DNA of 14,973 nt from Sulfurimonas sp. (GCA_021161305.1 JAGHAW010000208.1:1-14973), one strand, 5' to 3'; counted from the stretch's first letter, positions 1 through 7,725 are shown. Made by a program: numbers and translations. The notes: generated by a model from the sequence alone, not told the origin.

Positions 1-3
1 GAC

Positions 4-9
4 TATAAT
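4..9 (+). promoter_or_regulatory. Candidate -10 box (TATAAT) of the chemoreceptor gene
   Basis: A perfect TATAAT lies 32 bases before the ATG at 42 and would give a leader of about 25 nt containing the AGGA at 32-35. The -35 side is outside the window, and AT-rich DNA produces such boxes by chance. Confidence 0.4.
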
Positions 10-41
10 ATTCAACTATTAAATTTATTTTAGGAATTATC

Positions 42-1631
42 ATGTTTACAACCGTAAAATCAAAAGTTATTTTTTCCGTTATTCTATTAAGTGTTTTTGG
101 TCTTGTTGGGATTACATACTACTTATCATCTACTCTACATGACCTCTCAAACAAAACAACCAAGCAATCACTTAACATGCTTAGTGAGTCAATCTTCCAA
201 ACAATGACAGGAAGTATGATGATGGGCGATAGTGCTGTTGTTGAAGATGCCTTTAAATCAGCTAGAAGTATAGAGGGTATTGATTCACTAAATATTGCGA
301 AATCTAAAGCCGTTATAGAAGTTTATGCACCTACTGAAAAATTTACTTCTGATGAACTTTTACAAGCAGTTTTACTAAATAAAGATACAAAAATAATAGA
401 AAAAGATGAAAACTCTCACCATACTATAAGAATGATACGACCTATGATAGCCGAAAAGAAATGTATGGCTTGTCACTACAACTCAAAAGTTGGAGACTCA
501 CTTGGTGCTATGGATTTAGTAATATCACTAGATAAAATTGATGATGATATTTCTACAACCAAAAATACACTTCTTATTTTACTGATTATTGGCTCTTTTA
601 TTTTTGCTATCGGAGCATCTATCTTCTTTACTAAAGAGATTTTTTCACCACTAAATACTCTAAAAAATCGCATCTCTGAACTTATAAGTGGAGATAAAGA
701 TCTAACAAAACGAGTAGAACATAAAAACAGAGATGAGTTTGGAGATACAGCAAAAGAGGTAAATAACTTTATAGAGATGATTCAAGCCACTATAAATAAA
801 GTAAAAACTCTAGGGGATCAAAACTCATCAATCGCTTTAGAAATTGAACTTGCAAGTCGTGTAATTCGCAAAGGTACACAACAAGAACAAGAGATAGTCG
901 CTAAAACAACCAAAAAAGGCGAAGAGGTTAAAGAACTTCTTGTTCAAACTATAGAGGTCGCTGAAAAGACTCAAGAGACTGTTGAAGAAGCAAATAGCGA
1001 ACTTAATACTGCTAGAAAATCTCTCAACCAATTAAGCCAAGAAGTAAGCTCTTTTATTGAAACAGAAAATGAACTCTCTGAGGAGCTATCTGGACTTAAA
1101 AATAATGCAGACCAAGTAAAAGATGTTCTAAATGTTATTAAAGAAGTAGCGGAACAGACAAATCTTCTTGCACTAAATGCCGCAATAGAAGCAGCACGAG
1201 CCGGAGAACATGGACGAGGATTTGCAGTTGTTGCTGATGAAGTGAGAAAACTAGCTGAAAGAACTCAAAAAAGTTTAACAGAAATAGATATGAGCATAAG
1301 CACCATTGTTCAATCTATCAACGATGTAAGTGATAAAATGAATAATAATACAAAAAATATAGAAAATTTATCACATATTTCTAGTGAAGTTGAAGATAAA
1401 ATAGATGCAACTTCAACTGCTATATCTACATCAAATAGAGTTGCAAAAGAATCAAGAGAAGATAGTATAGAGATGTCAAAGCGTATCCAAGAGATGATAG
1501 ATGACATAGTTGATGTAGAAACTCTCTCTACTGCCAACGGAACAAGTTCACAAAGCATAGAAAAAGATTTGCAAAGACTAGTGCAAGTTGCTTCTTCTCT
1601 TAAATCTACAATAAATGAGTTTAAAAGTTAA
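42..1631 (+). CDS. Methyl-accepting chemotaxis protein with a periplasmic c-type heme motif
   Basis: This is a transmembrane chemoreceptor that would signal to the CheA/CheW array. The order is TM1 at about residues 7-27, a periplasmic sensor at about 28-175, TM2 at about 176-196, a HAMP domain at about 197-251, and a long coiled-coil signalling domain. Its conserved hairpin tip (EVAEQTNLLALNAAIEAARAG, then GRGFAVVADEVRKLAERT) begins near residue 368. The sensor contains C141-M-A-C144-H145, a classical CxxCH heme-c attachment motif on the periplasmic side, where cytochrome c maturation could act. Geobacter chemoreceptors with heme-containing PAS-like sensor domains (GSU0582, GSU0935) are a known precedent, so redox, oxygen or NO sensing is a reasonable inference. 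The ligand is unknown. AGGA at 32-35 supports the start. The gene is intact at 529 aa, and a sigma-28-type promoter follows immediately for the next gene. Confidence 0.93.
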   Translation: MFTTVKSKVIFSVILLSVFGLVGITYYLSSTLHDLSNKTTKQSLNMLSESIFQTMTGSMMMGDSAVVEDAFKSARSIEGIDSLNIAKSKAVIEVYAPTEKFTSDELLQAVLLNKDTKIIEKDENSHHTIRMIRPMIAEKKCMACHYNSKVGDSLGAMDLVISLDKIDDDISTTKNTLLILLIIGSFIFAIGASIFFTKEIFSPLNTLKNRISELISGDKDLTKRVEHKNRDEFGDTAKEVNNFIEMIQATINKVKTLGDQNSSIALEIELASRVIRKGTQQEQEIVAKTTKKGEEVKELLVQTIEVAEKTQETVEEANSELNTARKSLNQLSQEVSSFIETENELSEELSGLKNNADQVKDVLNVIKEVAEQTNLLALNAAIEAARAGEHGRGFAVVADEVRKLAERTQKSLTEIDMSISTIVQSINDVSDKMNNNTKNIENLSHISSEVEDKIDATSTAISTSNRVAKESREDSIEMSKRIQEMIDDIVDVETLSTANGTSSQSIEKDLQRLVQVASSLKSTINEFKS

Positions 1632-1648
1632 CAAATTTTTGCCGATTT
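1622..1648 (+). promoter_or_regulatory. Sigma-28 (FliA)-type promoter for the calcium-binding protein gene
   Basis: TAAAAGTT (1622-1629), 11 bases, then GCCGATTT (1641-1648) closely matches the enterobacterial FliA consensus TAAAGTTT-N11-GCCGATAA and the Campylobacter CGATWT form of the -10. The -35 half lies in the last codons of the chemoreceptor gene. Transcription would start near 1655, giving a leader of about 22 nt that contains the strong AAGGAGG at 1665-1671. Confidence 0.7.
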
Positions 1649-1676
1649 CTACTCTATAATTATCAAGGAGGATATT

Positions 1677-2810
1677 ATGAGAGTGGGCAATTACTCAGTA
1701 GCAATGAATGCTCAATACTTCAACCTTCAAATGGAATCAACACAAACTTCTGTCTCAAGTAGTGAGAGAGAGTTTACAAACGATGCGTCAGAAGTTACAA
1801 AAATCGCTTCTGATACCTCACTGCAAGATGATTCTTACAACAAACTCTCAACAGAGTTGGCTAAATCTGTTTTAAAAAATATCAATGCCGAATCACACAA
1901 ACTAGTTGGGGACAGAGTTGAGATTAGTCACACCTATGTTGAAGCAGAGGCACTAAATTTTCAAACAAAAGCTTTTGTTGAAGCTGATGGGAAAGAGATA
2001 GAATTAGCCCTTGAGATAAATCTCTCAAGAAGTTTTATCCAACACACAAGAACCTCACTTACTCCTGCTCAACTAGCAGACCCTCTTGTTCTCTCTCTTG
2101 ATGGTGGTATGCCGTCTCTTAGCTCAAAAACTTTTGCATTTGATATAGACAGCGATGGCAAAAGTGACCAAATCTCTCAACTAGGAGCAAATAGTGTTTT
2201 TTTAGCACTTGATAAAAACAAAAATGGCACTATTGACAATGGAAGTGAACTTTTTGGTACCAAAAGTGGTAACGGCTTTGGAGATTTAAGCAAATATGAT
2301 GATGATAACAATGGCTGGATAGATGAAAATGACGCTATCTTTGACAAACTTCAAATCTGGCAAAAAAATGATGATAAAAGTGAACTTATTGCTCTTGGTG
2401 AAGTAGGAATCGGTGCAATCTTTTTAGGAAACACTACAACTCCGTTTAGTATGAAATCAAATTCCAATGAGCTTTTGGGAGAGATAAAAAGCAGTGGTTT
2501 TTTTCTTTATGAAAATGGTATGGCAGGTGTTATTTCACAGATAGACTTAGCCATAAATCCACAAACAAAAGAAGATTTAGAAAAAGTAGATGAGATACAA
2601 AAAGGTATCTCTTCGCTGAATCTTGAAAAGCTATATAAAGATGAAGATGAAAACGGTTCTAATGATAAAAGATTAGAAAAACTACAAAAACTTCTAAACT
2701 CACTAGAAGAAAAACTGGCAAAAGCCAGTGATGACGAGAAACCGCCTCTTCAAGCCCAGATTGGAGCTGTATTTTCTCAAATGATGTCGCTTATTTCCGA
2801 AACGATGTAG
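1677..2810 (+). CDS. EF-hand/dockerin-type calcium-binding protein, probably flagellar-coregulated
   Basis: I do not recognise a named family. Three Asp/Asn-rich calcium loops are visible: D156-I-D158-S-D160-G with D164; D179-K-N181-K-N183-G with D187; and D208-to-D219 around NNGWID. The pattern GSELFG, an NGFGDL segment, DDDNNGWID, LQIW and then a glycine-rich GEVGIGAIFL stretch resembles a domain seen in large RTX/VCBS-type surface and secreted proteins. The tail (about 287-350) is charged and probably coiled-coil. There is no Sec signal or membrane segment; the N-terminus is polar and Ser/Thr-rich. AAGGAGG five bases before the ATG fixes the start. The sigma-28-like promoter and the adjacent chemoreceptor suggest a motility or surface role, possibly with export through the flagellar or a type I system, which is inference. 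The last 20 bases overlap the convergent helicase gene. Confidence 0.8.
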   Translation: MRVGNYSVAMNAQYFNLQMESTQTSVSSSEREFTNDASEVTKIASDTSLQDDSYNKLSTELAKSVLKNINAESHKLVGDRVEISHTYVEAEALNFQTKAFVEADGKEIELALEINLSRSFIQHTRTSLTPAQLADPLVLSLDGGMPSLSSKTFAFDIDSDGKSDQISQLGANSVFLALDKNKNGTIDNGSELFGTKSGNGFGDLSKYDDDNNGWIDENDAIFDKLQIWQKNDDKSELIALGEVGIGAIFLGNTTTPFSMKSNSNELLGEIKSSGFFLYENGMAGVISQIDLAINPQTKEDLEKVDEIQKGISSLNLEKLYKDEDENGSNDKRLEKLQKLLNSLEEKLAKASDDEKPPLQAQIGAVFSQMMSLISETM

Positions 2811-5592
2811 GCTTTTTACGGCTCTTTCTGCCAGTATAGTGTTTTTTAAAGCATGCTTGGCAGATGCTGTATTTTGAATTCATCGGTAGTGGAGCTTGGC
2901 ATATTCTACACTTTGCTACAAAATGACTCTGCTGCAAAGATTCTTCTATAAACTTATTTAAAACACCTCTGTATTGTCTCGCCTTTGGCTCATCTAAAAA
3001 GTAATCTTTAAAACGATAACTAAGCCACAAATATAGTGAAATCTCTTTTACCATATCTTCAGCACGAAGCAGTTCGTCCGTAGTTTGAGCAAAACTTCCG
3101 ATAAGTGCAGGAGGATTATAAGAGATTGGTATCTTCTTTTGTAGTGCCACAATATAACTCTCATAAGCAGATACAATATATGGTGATTTAAGCGTTAAGG
3201 GTGCACAAGCAAGGTGATACTTAGTAGCTATATCCAAATCATAACTATCTACAATACTTGCAGCTTCGAGCATATCATCCAAATTTGAAGCGTGAAATGG
3301 TCCATCAAATTTCATATTATCTACAAAAAACTTCAGTATCTCACTAAGAGAATTTTCTTCTAAAATATTTCCAACTAACTTTATATGTTCGAGATTCGCC
3401 ATTACTTTAAAAGGCATAGTTATAACTCTCGCCTCTTTGTAAAAATTCTTCTTAACGATTCTTAAAACATCCAACGATAAAGCCCCGACAAAACCCTCTT
3501 CATGCAGACCATAACGACCTGCACGACCTGAGATTTGTGCTACTTCTGAAGGGTGTAGATTTCTTTGTGAAATTCCGTCGAACTTCTCTGCTTTGGAAAA
3601 AAGTATAGTTTTTATAGGCAGATTCATCCCCATAGCTATAGCATCTGTGGCGATTAGAATCTCTGTCTCTTTTGCACGAAAGCGTCTAGCTTCTTCTCTT
3701 CTAACTTCAGGAGAGAGATTCCCATAGACTACACTCACACTAAAAAAGCGTGAAAAATTCTGCTTTAATCTTAAAACATCTTTTCTGCTAAAAGCAATAA
3801 TAGCCGTACCCTCTGTAACATCTTTAACATCTGTTGGAACATCTAAAAGAGTAAGAGGATTTTTCCTCTCAAACTCAACAATTTCTAACTCTTCACCCAA
3901 ATACTCTGCTAGTGCAATAATAGCCTCTTTAGAGTTTGGTGAGCCTGTCATAATTACCTCTTTTGCAGGTGCACCTATAATAGCATTTGCCCATGCCCAA
4001 CCACGATCTCTATCATCTATCATCTGAACTTCATCTATAACACAAACATCCACATCAACTTCAAAGTTTAACATCTCAATAGTAGAACTTATGTGCGTTG
4101 CATCCTCATTTAGAAGCTGTTCTTCTCCTGTTATAAGTGAGGAATCTATACCCTGCTCTTTTAGTGTCTCATAACCCTCTAGTGCCAAAAGTCTAAGAGG
4201 TGCAAGGTAGTAACCAGTATCTGCATCTTGGAGTTTTTGCATAGCCTCATAAGTTTTTCCACTGTTTGTGGGACCTATATGCAAAATTAGTTTTCTTCTC
4301 ATAGATCTTGCTAGTGGAAAAAGATTTTTAAAATCTCTAATAGTTCTAGCTAAAAGCTCCTGACGCTGTTTTTTTATAAGTTGTTCATGAATATTATATA
4401 TGAAAATTCTAGTTGTTTTTCTTGCGATTTTTGGAGTTATTATCAAAGATTTTGGCATCAACTCTACTAAAAACTCATAAACTTTAAGATGTAACTGCTC
4501 TGGTGTAAAGTGAAGAAGAGTAGCATAACCACCACACTCCTCTATAAGTTGTTCCAACTCTGATAAAAAATGCTCTTCATGCTCTTTTTTTGCACCGTCA
4601 AGCACCTCATCAAAACTAAACTCACGAGAGAGCCAAATCTCTTCTAAAAACCCATCAAGTTCTATATGAAGTTCTAAAACATATGGCACTTGAATCTCTG
4701 AATATGGCAAAATAAACTTCTCATTAACTTTAAGAAGTAACTCTTTTTCATGTAACTCTACATCTAAAGCATCTAACTTTCTCTCAACTATCTCTTTTAA
4801 AAGATGAACATTCAAAGCTGGATATTTTAGAGTTGTTTTAGGCGGGGAAGAGCGAAGTGCTTTTAAAATTTGTTTCTCATCAAGATAGGCATGTGGAGTT
4901 TTTATATCTGCTACAAAAGCGTCAATACTCTTTTGCTTTTGTGCAACTGCACTTATCTTATCCTCTGAAATTTCTCTAACAATCTCATCTATTGGGCTAG
5001 TTTCAAGATACTCATAACTATATGATTTTGTATTTAGAGTAAGTATCTTATGAAAAGAAGATCCGTAAAGTTCATACTTAAGTGAAGCATTAAACTCTAA
5101 AGAATCATCTATATCAAAACTACCTTCTAAAGCTCTCTCACACTCCTCTTTTTTCAAATCAAAGCGTATGTGACGAAGCTTTGATTCCATCTTCCCTATA
5201 GTAATCTTTTTACTTCTAACATCCATAAAAGCATCAAACAAAAGTGCTGCTTCTTCACCGTCTACCCCTAACTCTTGTAAAATAGCTTCTATTTTCTGGC
5301 TTCTATCTAAATTTTTCTCTTTTGGTTTGTCTGATTTATAAAATTTTCCATCACTTGCAAAAAAGTTTAAAATATCTTGGCGAAACCCACTATCAGCCTC
5401 ACTCCACAACATTCTAGCACCTTTTAAAAGTACATTTTTACTATGTTCTATATCATATATTCCAAGAGTAGCGAACATCTCACTCAATGTTTCAGCACTT
5501 ACTCTCTCTACCCCAACATCAAAAGGATCATCATCAAAATATTTTCTTATTCTTTGGTTTATCTTTGTATTTTTTTTATTTTTTTTTGACAT
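2791..5592 (-). CDS. Suv3-like superfamily 2 RNA helicase with C-terminal zinc ribbon
   Basis: This is an ATP-dependent SF2 helicase, 933 aa. Walker A is G440-PTNSGK-T447 in the context LHIGPTNSGKTYEA, which is characteristic of the Suv3 group (mitochondrial degradosome RNA helicase and bacterial relatives). Walker B is D520-E-V-Q, also as in Suv3 rather than DEAD or DEAH. The second RecA domain includes IIAFSRKDV near 597, IATDAIAMGMNLP, and motif VI as SGRAGRYG from S688. The roughly 430 N-terminal residues are helical, charged and not assigned. The C-terminus has C895-x2-C898-x12-C911-x2-C914, a probable zinc ribbon, followed by a Lys/Arg-rich tail, both plausible RNA-binding additions. 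A role in RNA turnover or remodelling follows from the family; no exonuclease partner is visible here. The ATG at 5592 faces a divergent small gene, and no clear ribosome-binding site precedes it. Confidence 0.9.
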   Translation of the reverse strand: MSKKNKKNTKINQRIRKYFDDDPFDVGVERVSAETLSEMFATLGIYDIEHSKNVLLKGARMLWSEADSGFRQDILNFFASDGKFYKSDKPKEKNLDRSQKIEAILQELGVDGEEAALLFDAFMDVRSKKITIGKMESKLRHIRFDLKKEECERALEGSFDIDDSLEFNASLKYELYGSSFHKILTLNTKSYSYEYLETSPIDEIVREISEDKISAVAQKQKSIDAFVADIKTPHAYLDEKQILKALRSSPPKTTLKYPALNVHLLKEIVERKLDALDVELHEKELLLKVNEKFILPYSEIQVPYVLELHIELDGFLEEIWLSREFSFDEVLDGAKKEHEEHFLSELEQLIEECGGYATLLHFTPEQLHLKVYEFLVELMPKSLIITPKIARKTTRIFIYNIHEQLIKKQRQELLARTIRDFKNLFPLARSMRRKLILHIGPTNSGKTYEAMQKLQDADTGYYLAPLRLLALEGYETLKEQGIDSSLITGEEQLLNEDATHISSTIEMLNFEVDVDVCVIDEVQMIDDRDRGWAWANAIIGAPAKEVIMTGSPNSKEAIIALAEYLGEELEIVEFERKNPLTLLDVPTDVKDVTEGTAIIAFSRKDVLRLKQNFSRFFSVSVVYGNLSPEVRREEARRFRAKETEILIATDAIAMGMNLPIKTILFSKAEKFDGISQRNLHPSEVAQISGRAGRYGLHEEGFVGALSLDVLRIVKKNFYKEARVITMPFKVMANLEHIKLVGNILEENSLSEILKFFVDNMKFDGPFHASNLDDMLEAASIVDSYDLDIATKYHLACAPLTLKSPYIVSAYESYIVALQKKIPISYNPPALIGSFAQTTDELLRAEDMVKEISLYLWLSYRFKDYFLDEPKARQYRGVLNKFIEESLQQSHFVAKCRICQAPLPMNSKYSICQACFKKHYTGRKSRKKPTSFRK

Positions 5593-5611
5593 GTGAAATT
5601 GTATCTAAACT

Positions 5612-5622
5612 ATTATGCTAAA
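5612..5622. promoter_or_regulatory. Overlapping divergent -10 boxes between the helicase and the small exported-protein gene
   Basis: Only 39 bases separate the helicase ATG (5592) from the ATG at 5632. On the minus strand CATAAT (5612-5617) sits 20 bases before the helicase start. On the plus strand TGCTAAAAT occupies about 5616-5624, just before the small gene. If both are used, polymerases would compete for the same DNA. No -35 elements are clear. Confidence 0.3.
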
Positions 5623-5631
5623 ATTCCACCA

Positions 5632-5901
5632 ATGAAACTAAGAGTACTAATATCCATACTTTTTATTATTGTTACGACCTTTGCATCTATACATGAAATT
5701 GAGCATATAACTGGTGAACATGAAAGTTCATCATGCCCAATTTGTGTAATTGGTGACCATCTGGTTAGTGCTGACATATCTGATATTTCACAACTCTGTA
5801 TTCAAATTCCACATACCATAGTAAAAATTCAAATCAAAACTCTGCTTTCACACGCCAAGAAGAGTGATAACCACTCACATGCCCCTCCAATATTTTCATA
5901 A
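5632..5901 (+). CDS. Small exported Cys/His-rich protein (possible metal-binding, DUF2946-like in style)
   Basis: This 89-aa hypothetical protein begins with a hydrophobic signal-like segment (residues about 3-17). It then has HEIEH, ITGEHE, S-C-P-I-C, GDH and a His-rich end (DNHSHAPP). The CPxC motif with clustered histidines is like that of small periplasmic proteins near metal uptake or efflux genes (DUF2946 in style), but similarity is by motif only. An in-frame GTG at 5593 would add 13 residues (MKLYLNYYAKIPP). I prefer ATG 5632 because it puts a normal n-region directly before the hydrophobic core and leaves the presumed promoter outside the gene. No Shine-Dalgarno is obvious. It lies 40 bases upstream of an outer-membrane barrel gene on the same strand, so the two may form one envelope unit. 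Confidence 0.6.
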   Translation: MKLRVLISILFIIVTTFASIHEIEHITGEHESSSCPICVIGDHLVSADISDISQLCIQIPHTIVKIQIKTLLSHAKKSDNHSHAPPIFS

Positions 5902-5941
5902 CCTTAAAAATTAAAACAAAAAAATACTAATTAGGATAACT

Positions 5942-6796
5942 ATGAAAAAAATACTACTACTCATTGCCATTTTTGGCACAACACTCTTTGCAAACACTCC
6001 AAAAACGGATATAAAAGCATACTACGAATCACTAAACTTTACAAACTCAAAACAGAAAGATTATGGATACAGATACGGAGGTGGAGCAGATATAGTTATA
6101 GATAACTCCAAATATCAGTTTATCTATGAACACGCTCTCTCATACACTATAAAAACTCCCTCTTTAACCCAAAATTTAGAAATAGATAAAGTTTTTTTAA
6201 AATATAACTACAACTTTAACAACAGTTGGCACATAAATATCAACTACATAAATATTGCAGATGACAATATCGCCCCTACTGCCCACGGTATAGTTTACGG
6301 TGCCGGTGCAACTTATGATTTTAGTAAAAGCCTCTCTCTAAACTTTACGCAATACTACACAGACTTTAAAGATTTTGACACTTATCAGAGTGATTTCACA
6401 CTTGATTACAAAGTAAAAGTTGAAGGAATTCATATAAAACTATCGAGTATCACTAAAGCTATTCATTTGGAGGGTTATAAAAATCTCAACTTCAGTAAAA
6501 ACGCGGACAAAGACTATTTTACAACTGCTCTAAAACTTCATGCACACTATAAAACATATCACTTTGGCATGGGAACATACATAGGCAAACGAGTTTTTGC
6601 TGTTATGATGGATGGTTTTAAAATCCAGCATCATGCCATGGAATTTGATAGAACCTATGCAATCGGTGCAGGAAAAACATTTGATGATTTTACACTAAGA
6701 GTTCAATATGTAGAGCAAAGAGCCACTGAACTTCCATATAAAAGAGAAAATGTAAAAGTTCAAAACATAAGAGTTATGGCTAACTATAAGTTTTAA
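5942..6796 (+). CDS. Outer-membrane beta-barrel protein
   Basis: The 284-aa product begins with a clear Sec signal (MKKILLLIAIFGTTLFA, cleavage probably after A17). The rest alternates aromatic and polar residues in short strands separated by Asn/Asp/Lys-rich turns. It ends in RVMANYKF, a terminal Phe typical of BAM-assembled barrels. The size suggests about 12-14 strands. No plug, OmpA or TonB-box region is seen, so a porin-like channel or small-molecule transporter is the best description and the substrate is unknown. AGGA at about 5933 precedes the ATG. It follows the small Cys/His-rich gene by 40 bases, suggesting co-transcription. The large palindrome at 6801-6871 begins right after its stop and could also stabilise or terminate its mRNA. 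Confidence 0.8.
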   Translation: MKKILLLIAIFGTTLFANTPKTDIKAYYESLNFTNSKQKDYGYRYGGGADIVIDNSKYQFIYEHALSYTIKTPSLTQNLEIDKVFLKYNYNFNNSWHININYINIADDNIAPTAHGIVYGAGATYDFSKSLSLNFTQYYTDFKDFDTYQSDFTLDYKVKVEGIHIKLSSITKAIHLEGYKNLNFSKNADKDYFTTALKLHAHYKTYHFGMGTYIGKRVFAVMMDGFKIQHHAMEFDRTYAIGAGKTFDDFTLRVQYVEQRATELPYKRENVKVQNIRVMANYKF

Positions 6797-6800
6797 TCTT

Positions 6801-6871
6801 ATGGGGGTCAGGCGTTGAATAGCCACTTTTTAAATTATCTTAAAAAGTGGCTATTCAACGCCTGACCCCAT
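6801..6871. repeat. REP-like palindrome (30-bp perfect inverted repeat, 6-nt loop)
   Basis: Arms at 6804-6833 and 6840-6869 are exact reverse complements around the loop ATTATC. Allowing one bulged G (6803), pairing extends to 6801/6871. The arm begins GGGGTCAGGCGTTGAATAGC. The GGGGTCAGG...TTGAAT form resembles palindromes associated with REP-associated tyrosine transposases (RAYT, Y1 family), so a non-autonomous mobile repeat is the likeliest identity. No transposase or second copy is present here. It lies between a stop codon and a promoter. Confidence 0.75.
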
Positions 6872-6876
6872 TTATA

Positions 6877-6885
6877 TGGTATAAT
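6877..6885 (+). promoter_or_regulatory. Extended -10 promoter of mscS
   Basis: TGGTATAAT is a perfect extended -10 box 24 bases before the ATG at 6910, with transcription expected near 6892. The position of a -35 element (about 6857-6862) falls inside the right arm of the palindrome and does not resemble TTGACA, so the extended -10 probably carries the promoter. Confidence 0.6.
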
Positions 6886-6909
6886 TCCAAAAAAGTAAAA
6901 GGGGAGAGA

Positions 6910-7725
6910 ATGGACATCTCTAAATATACAGATTTAGCTATAGTATATGCTAGTCAATATGGCTTAAAAATTATTGCAGCTGTAGTTATTTTTATTGTGG
7001 GTAAATGGGCAGTTAAAAAACTAACTGTTATCAGTAAAAGTTTGATGCAAAAAGCAAAAGTAGATCAAACTTTAATAGAATTTGCAGAAAGCTTAATCTA
7101 CTTTGTTCTTCTGTTGATGGTTGTTTTAGCATCTCTAAATGCTTTAGGCATAAACACTACATCTTTCATCGCAGTATTTGGTGCAGCAGGTCTTGCGATA
7201 GGTTTAGCACTTCAAGGCTCATTAGCAAATATTGGAGCAGCAGTTTTAATCATTATCTTTCGCCCATTTAAAGTTGGTGATTTTGTAGAGGCTGGTGGAG
7301 CTACCGGTACAGTTGAAGATGTAAATCTTTTCTCAACTATCATCGCACCTCTTGATAATCGTACGATTATAGTTCCCAACTCTGCTATCATTGGCGGAAA
7401 CATTACAAACTATTCAAATAAAACTCAAAGAAGAGTTGATCATGTTTTTGGCATAGGCTATGATGATGACTTAAAACTTGCGAAAAACACACTTATGGAG
7501 ATTATGGAGGCTGATGAAAGAGTTTTAGCTGACCCCGCTCCATTTGTTGCTGTTAGTGAACTTGGAGATTCTAGTGTAAACTTTGTTTTTCGTGCATGGG
7601 TCAATACTGCTGATTATTGGGAAGTTTATTTTGATATGCTTGAGAAAGTTAAGCTTACATTTGATGAAAAAGGTATCTCTATCCCTTATCCTCAAATGGA
7701 TATTCACACAAAAAACCAAGATTAA
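6910..7725 (+). CDS. mscS: Small-conductance mechanosensitive channel (MscS family)
   Basis: This inner-membrane channel would release solutes during hypo-osmotic shock, as a homoheptamer in the family. Its 271 aa is close to E. coli MscS (286 aa). TM1 is at about residues 17-33, TM2 at about 59-80, and the Gly/Ala-rich pore helix TM3 begins near 83 (GAAGLAIGLALQGSLANIGA), followed by the conserved FRPFKVGD and the cytoplasmic beta domain with IIVPNSAIIGGNITNYS. The start is ATG 6910, with AAAAGGGGAG directly before it. An upstream in-frame ATG at 6847 would place 21 residues inside the palindrome and ahead of the promoter, so I reject it. The DUF481 gene follows after 13 bases, making a probable two-gene envelope and osmotic-stress operon. 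Confidence 0.93.
   Translation: MDISKYTDLAIVYASQYGLKIIAAVVIFIVGKWAVKKLTVISKSLMQKAKVDQTLIEFAESLIYFVLLLMVVLASLNALGINTTSFIAVFGAAGLAIGLALQGSLANIGAAVLIIIFRPFKVGDFVEAGGATGTVEDVNLFSTIIAPLDNRTIIVPNSAIIGGNITNYSNKTQRRVDHVFGIGYDDDLKLAKNTLMEIMEADERVLADPAPFVAVSELGDSSVNFVFRAWVNTADYWEVYFDMLEKVKLTFDEKGISIPYPQMDIHTKNQD

Noticed and set aside
1655..1660. TATAAT as a housekeeping promoter for the calcium-binding protein gene
   Set aside because: It would start transcription at about 1667, inside the AAGGAGG ribosome-binding site. The sigma-28-like box just upstream gives a sensible leader.
6801..6871. The palindrome as an ordinary rho-independent terminator
   Set aside because: The stem is 30 bp and perfect, with no U-tract on either side, and its ends look like a REP-type repeat. 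It may still affect mRNA ends secondarily.
6847..6909. Upstream ATG extending the MscS protein by 21 residues
   Set aside because: The extension is encoded by the palindrome and lies before the extended -10 box. ATG 6910 has a strong ribosome-binding site and fits the family length.
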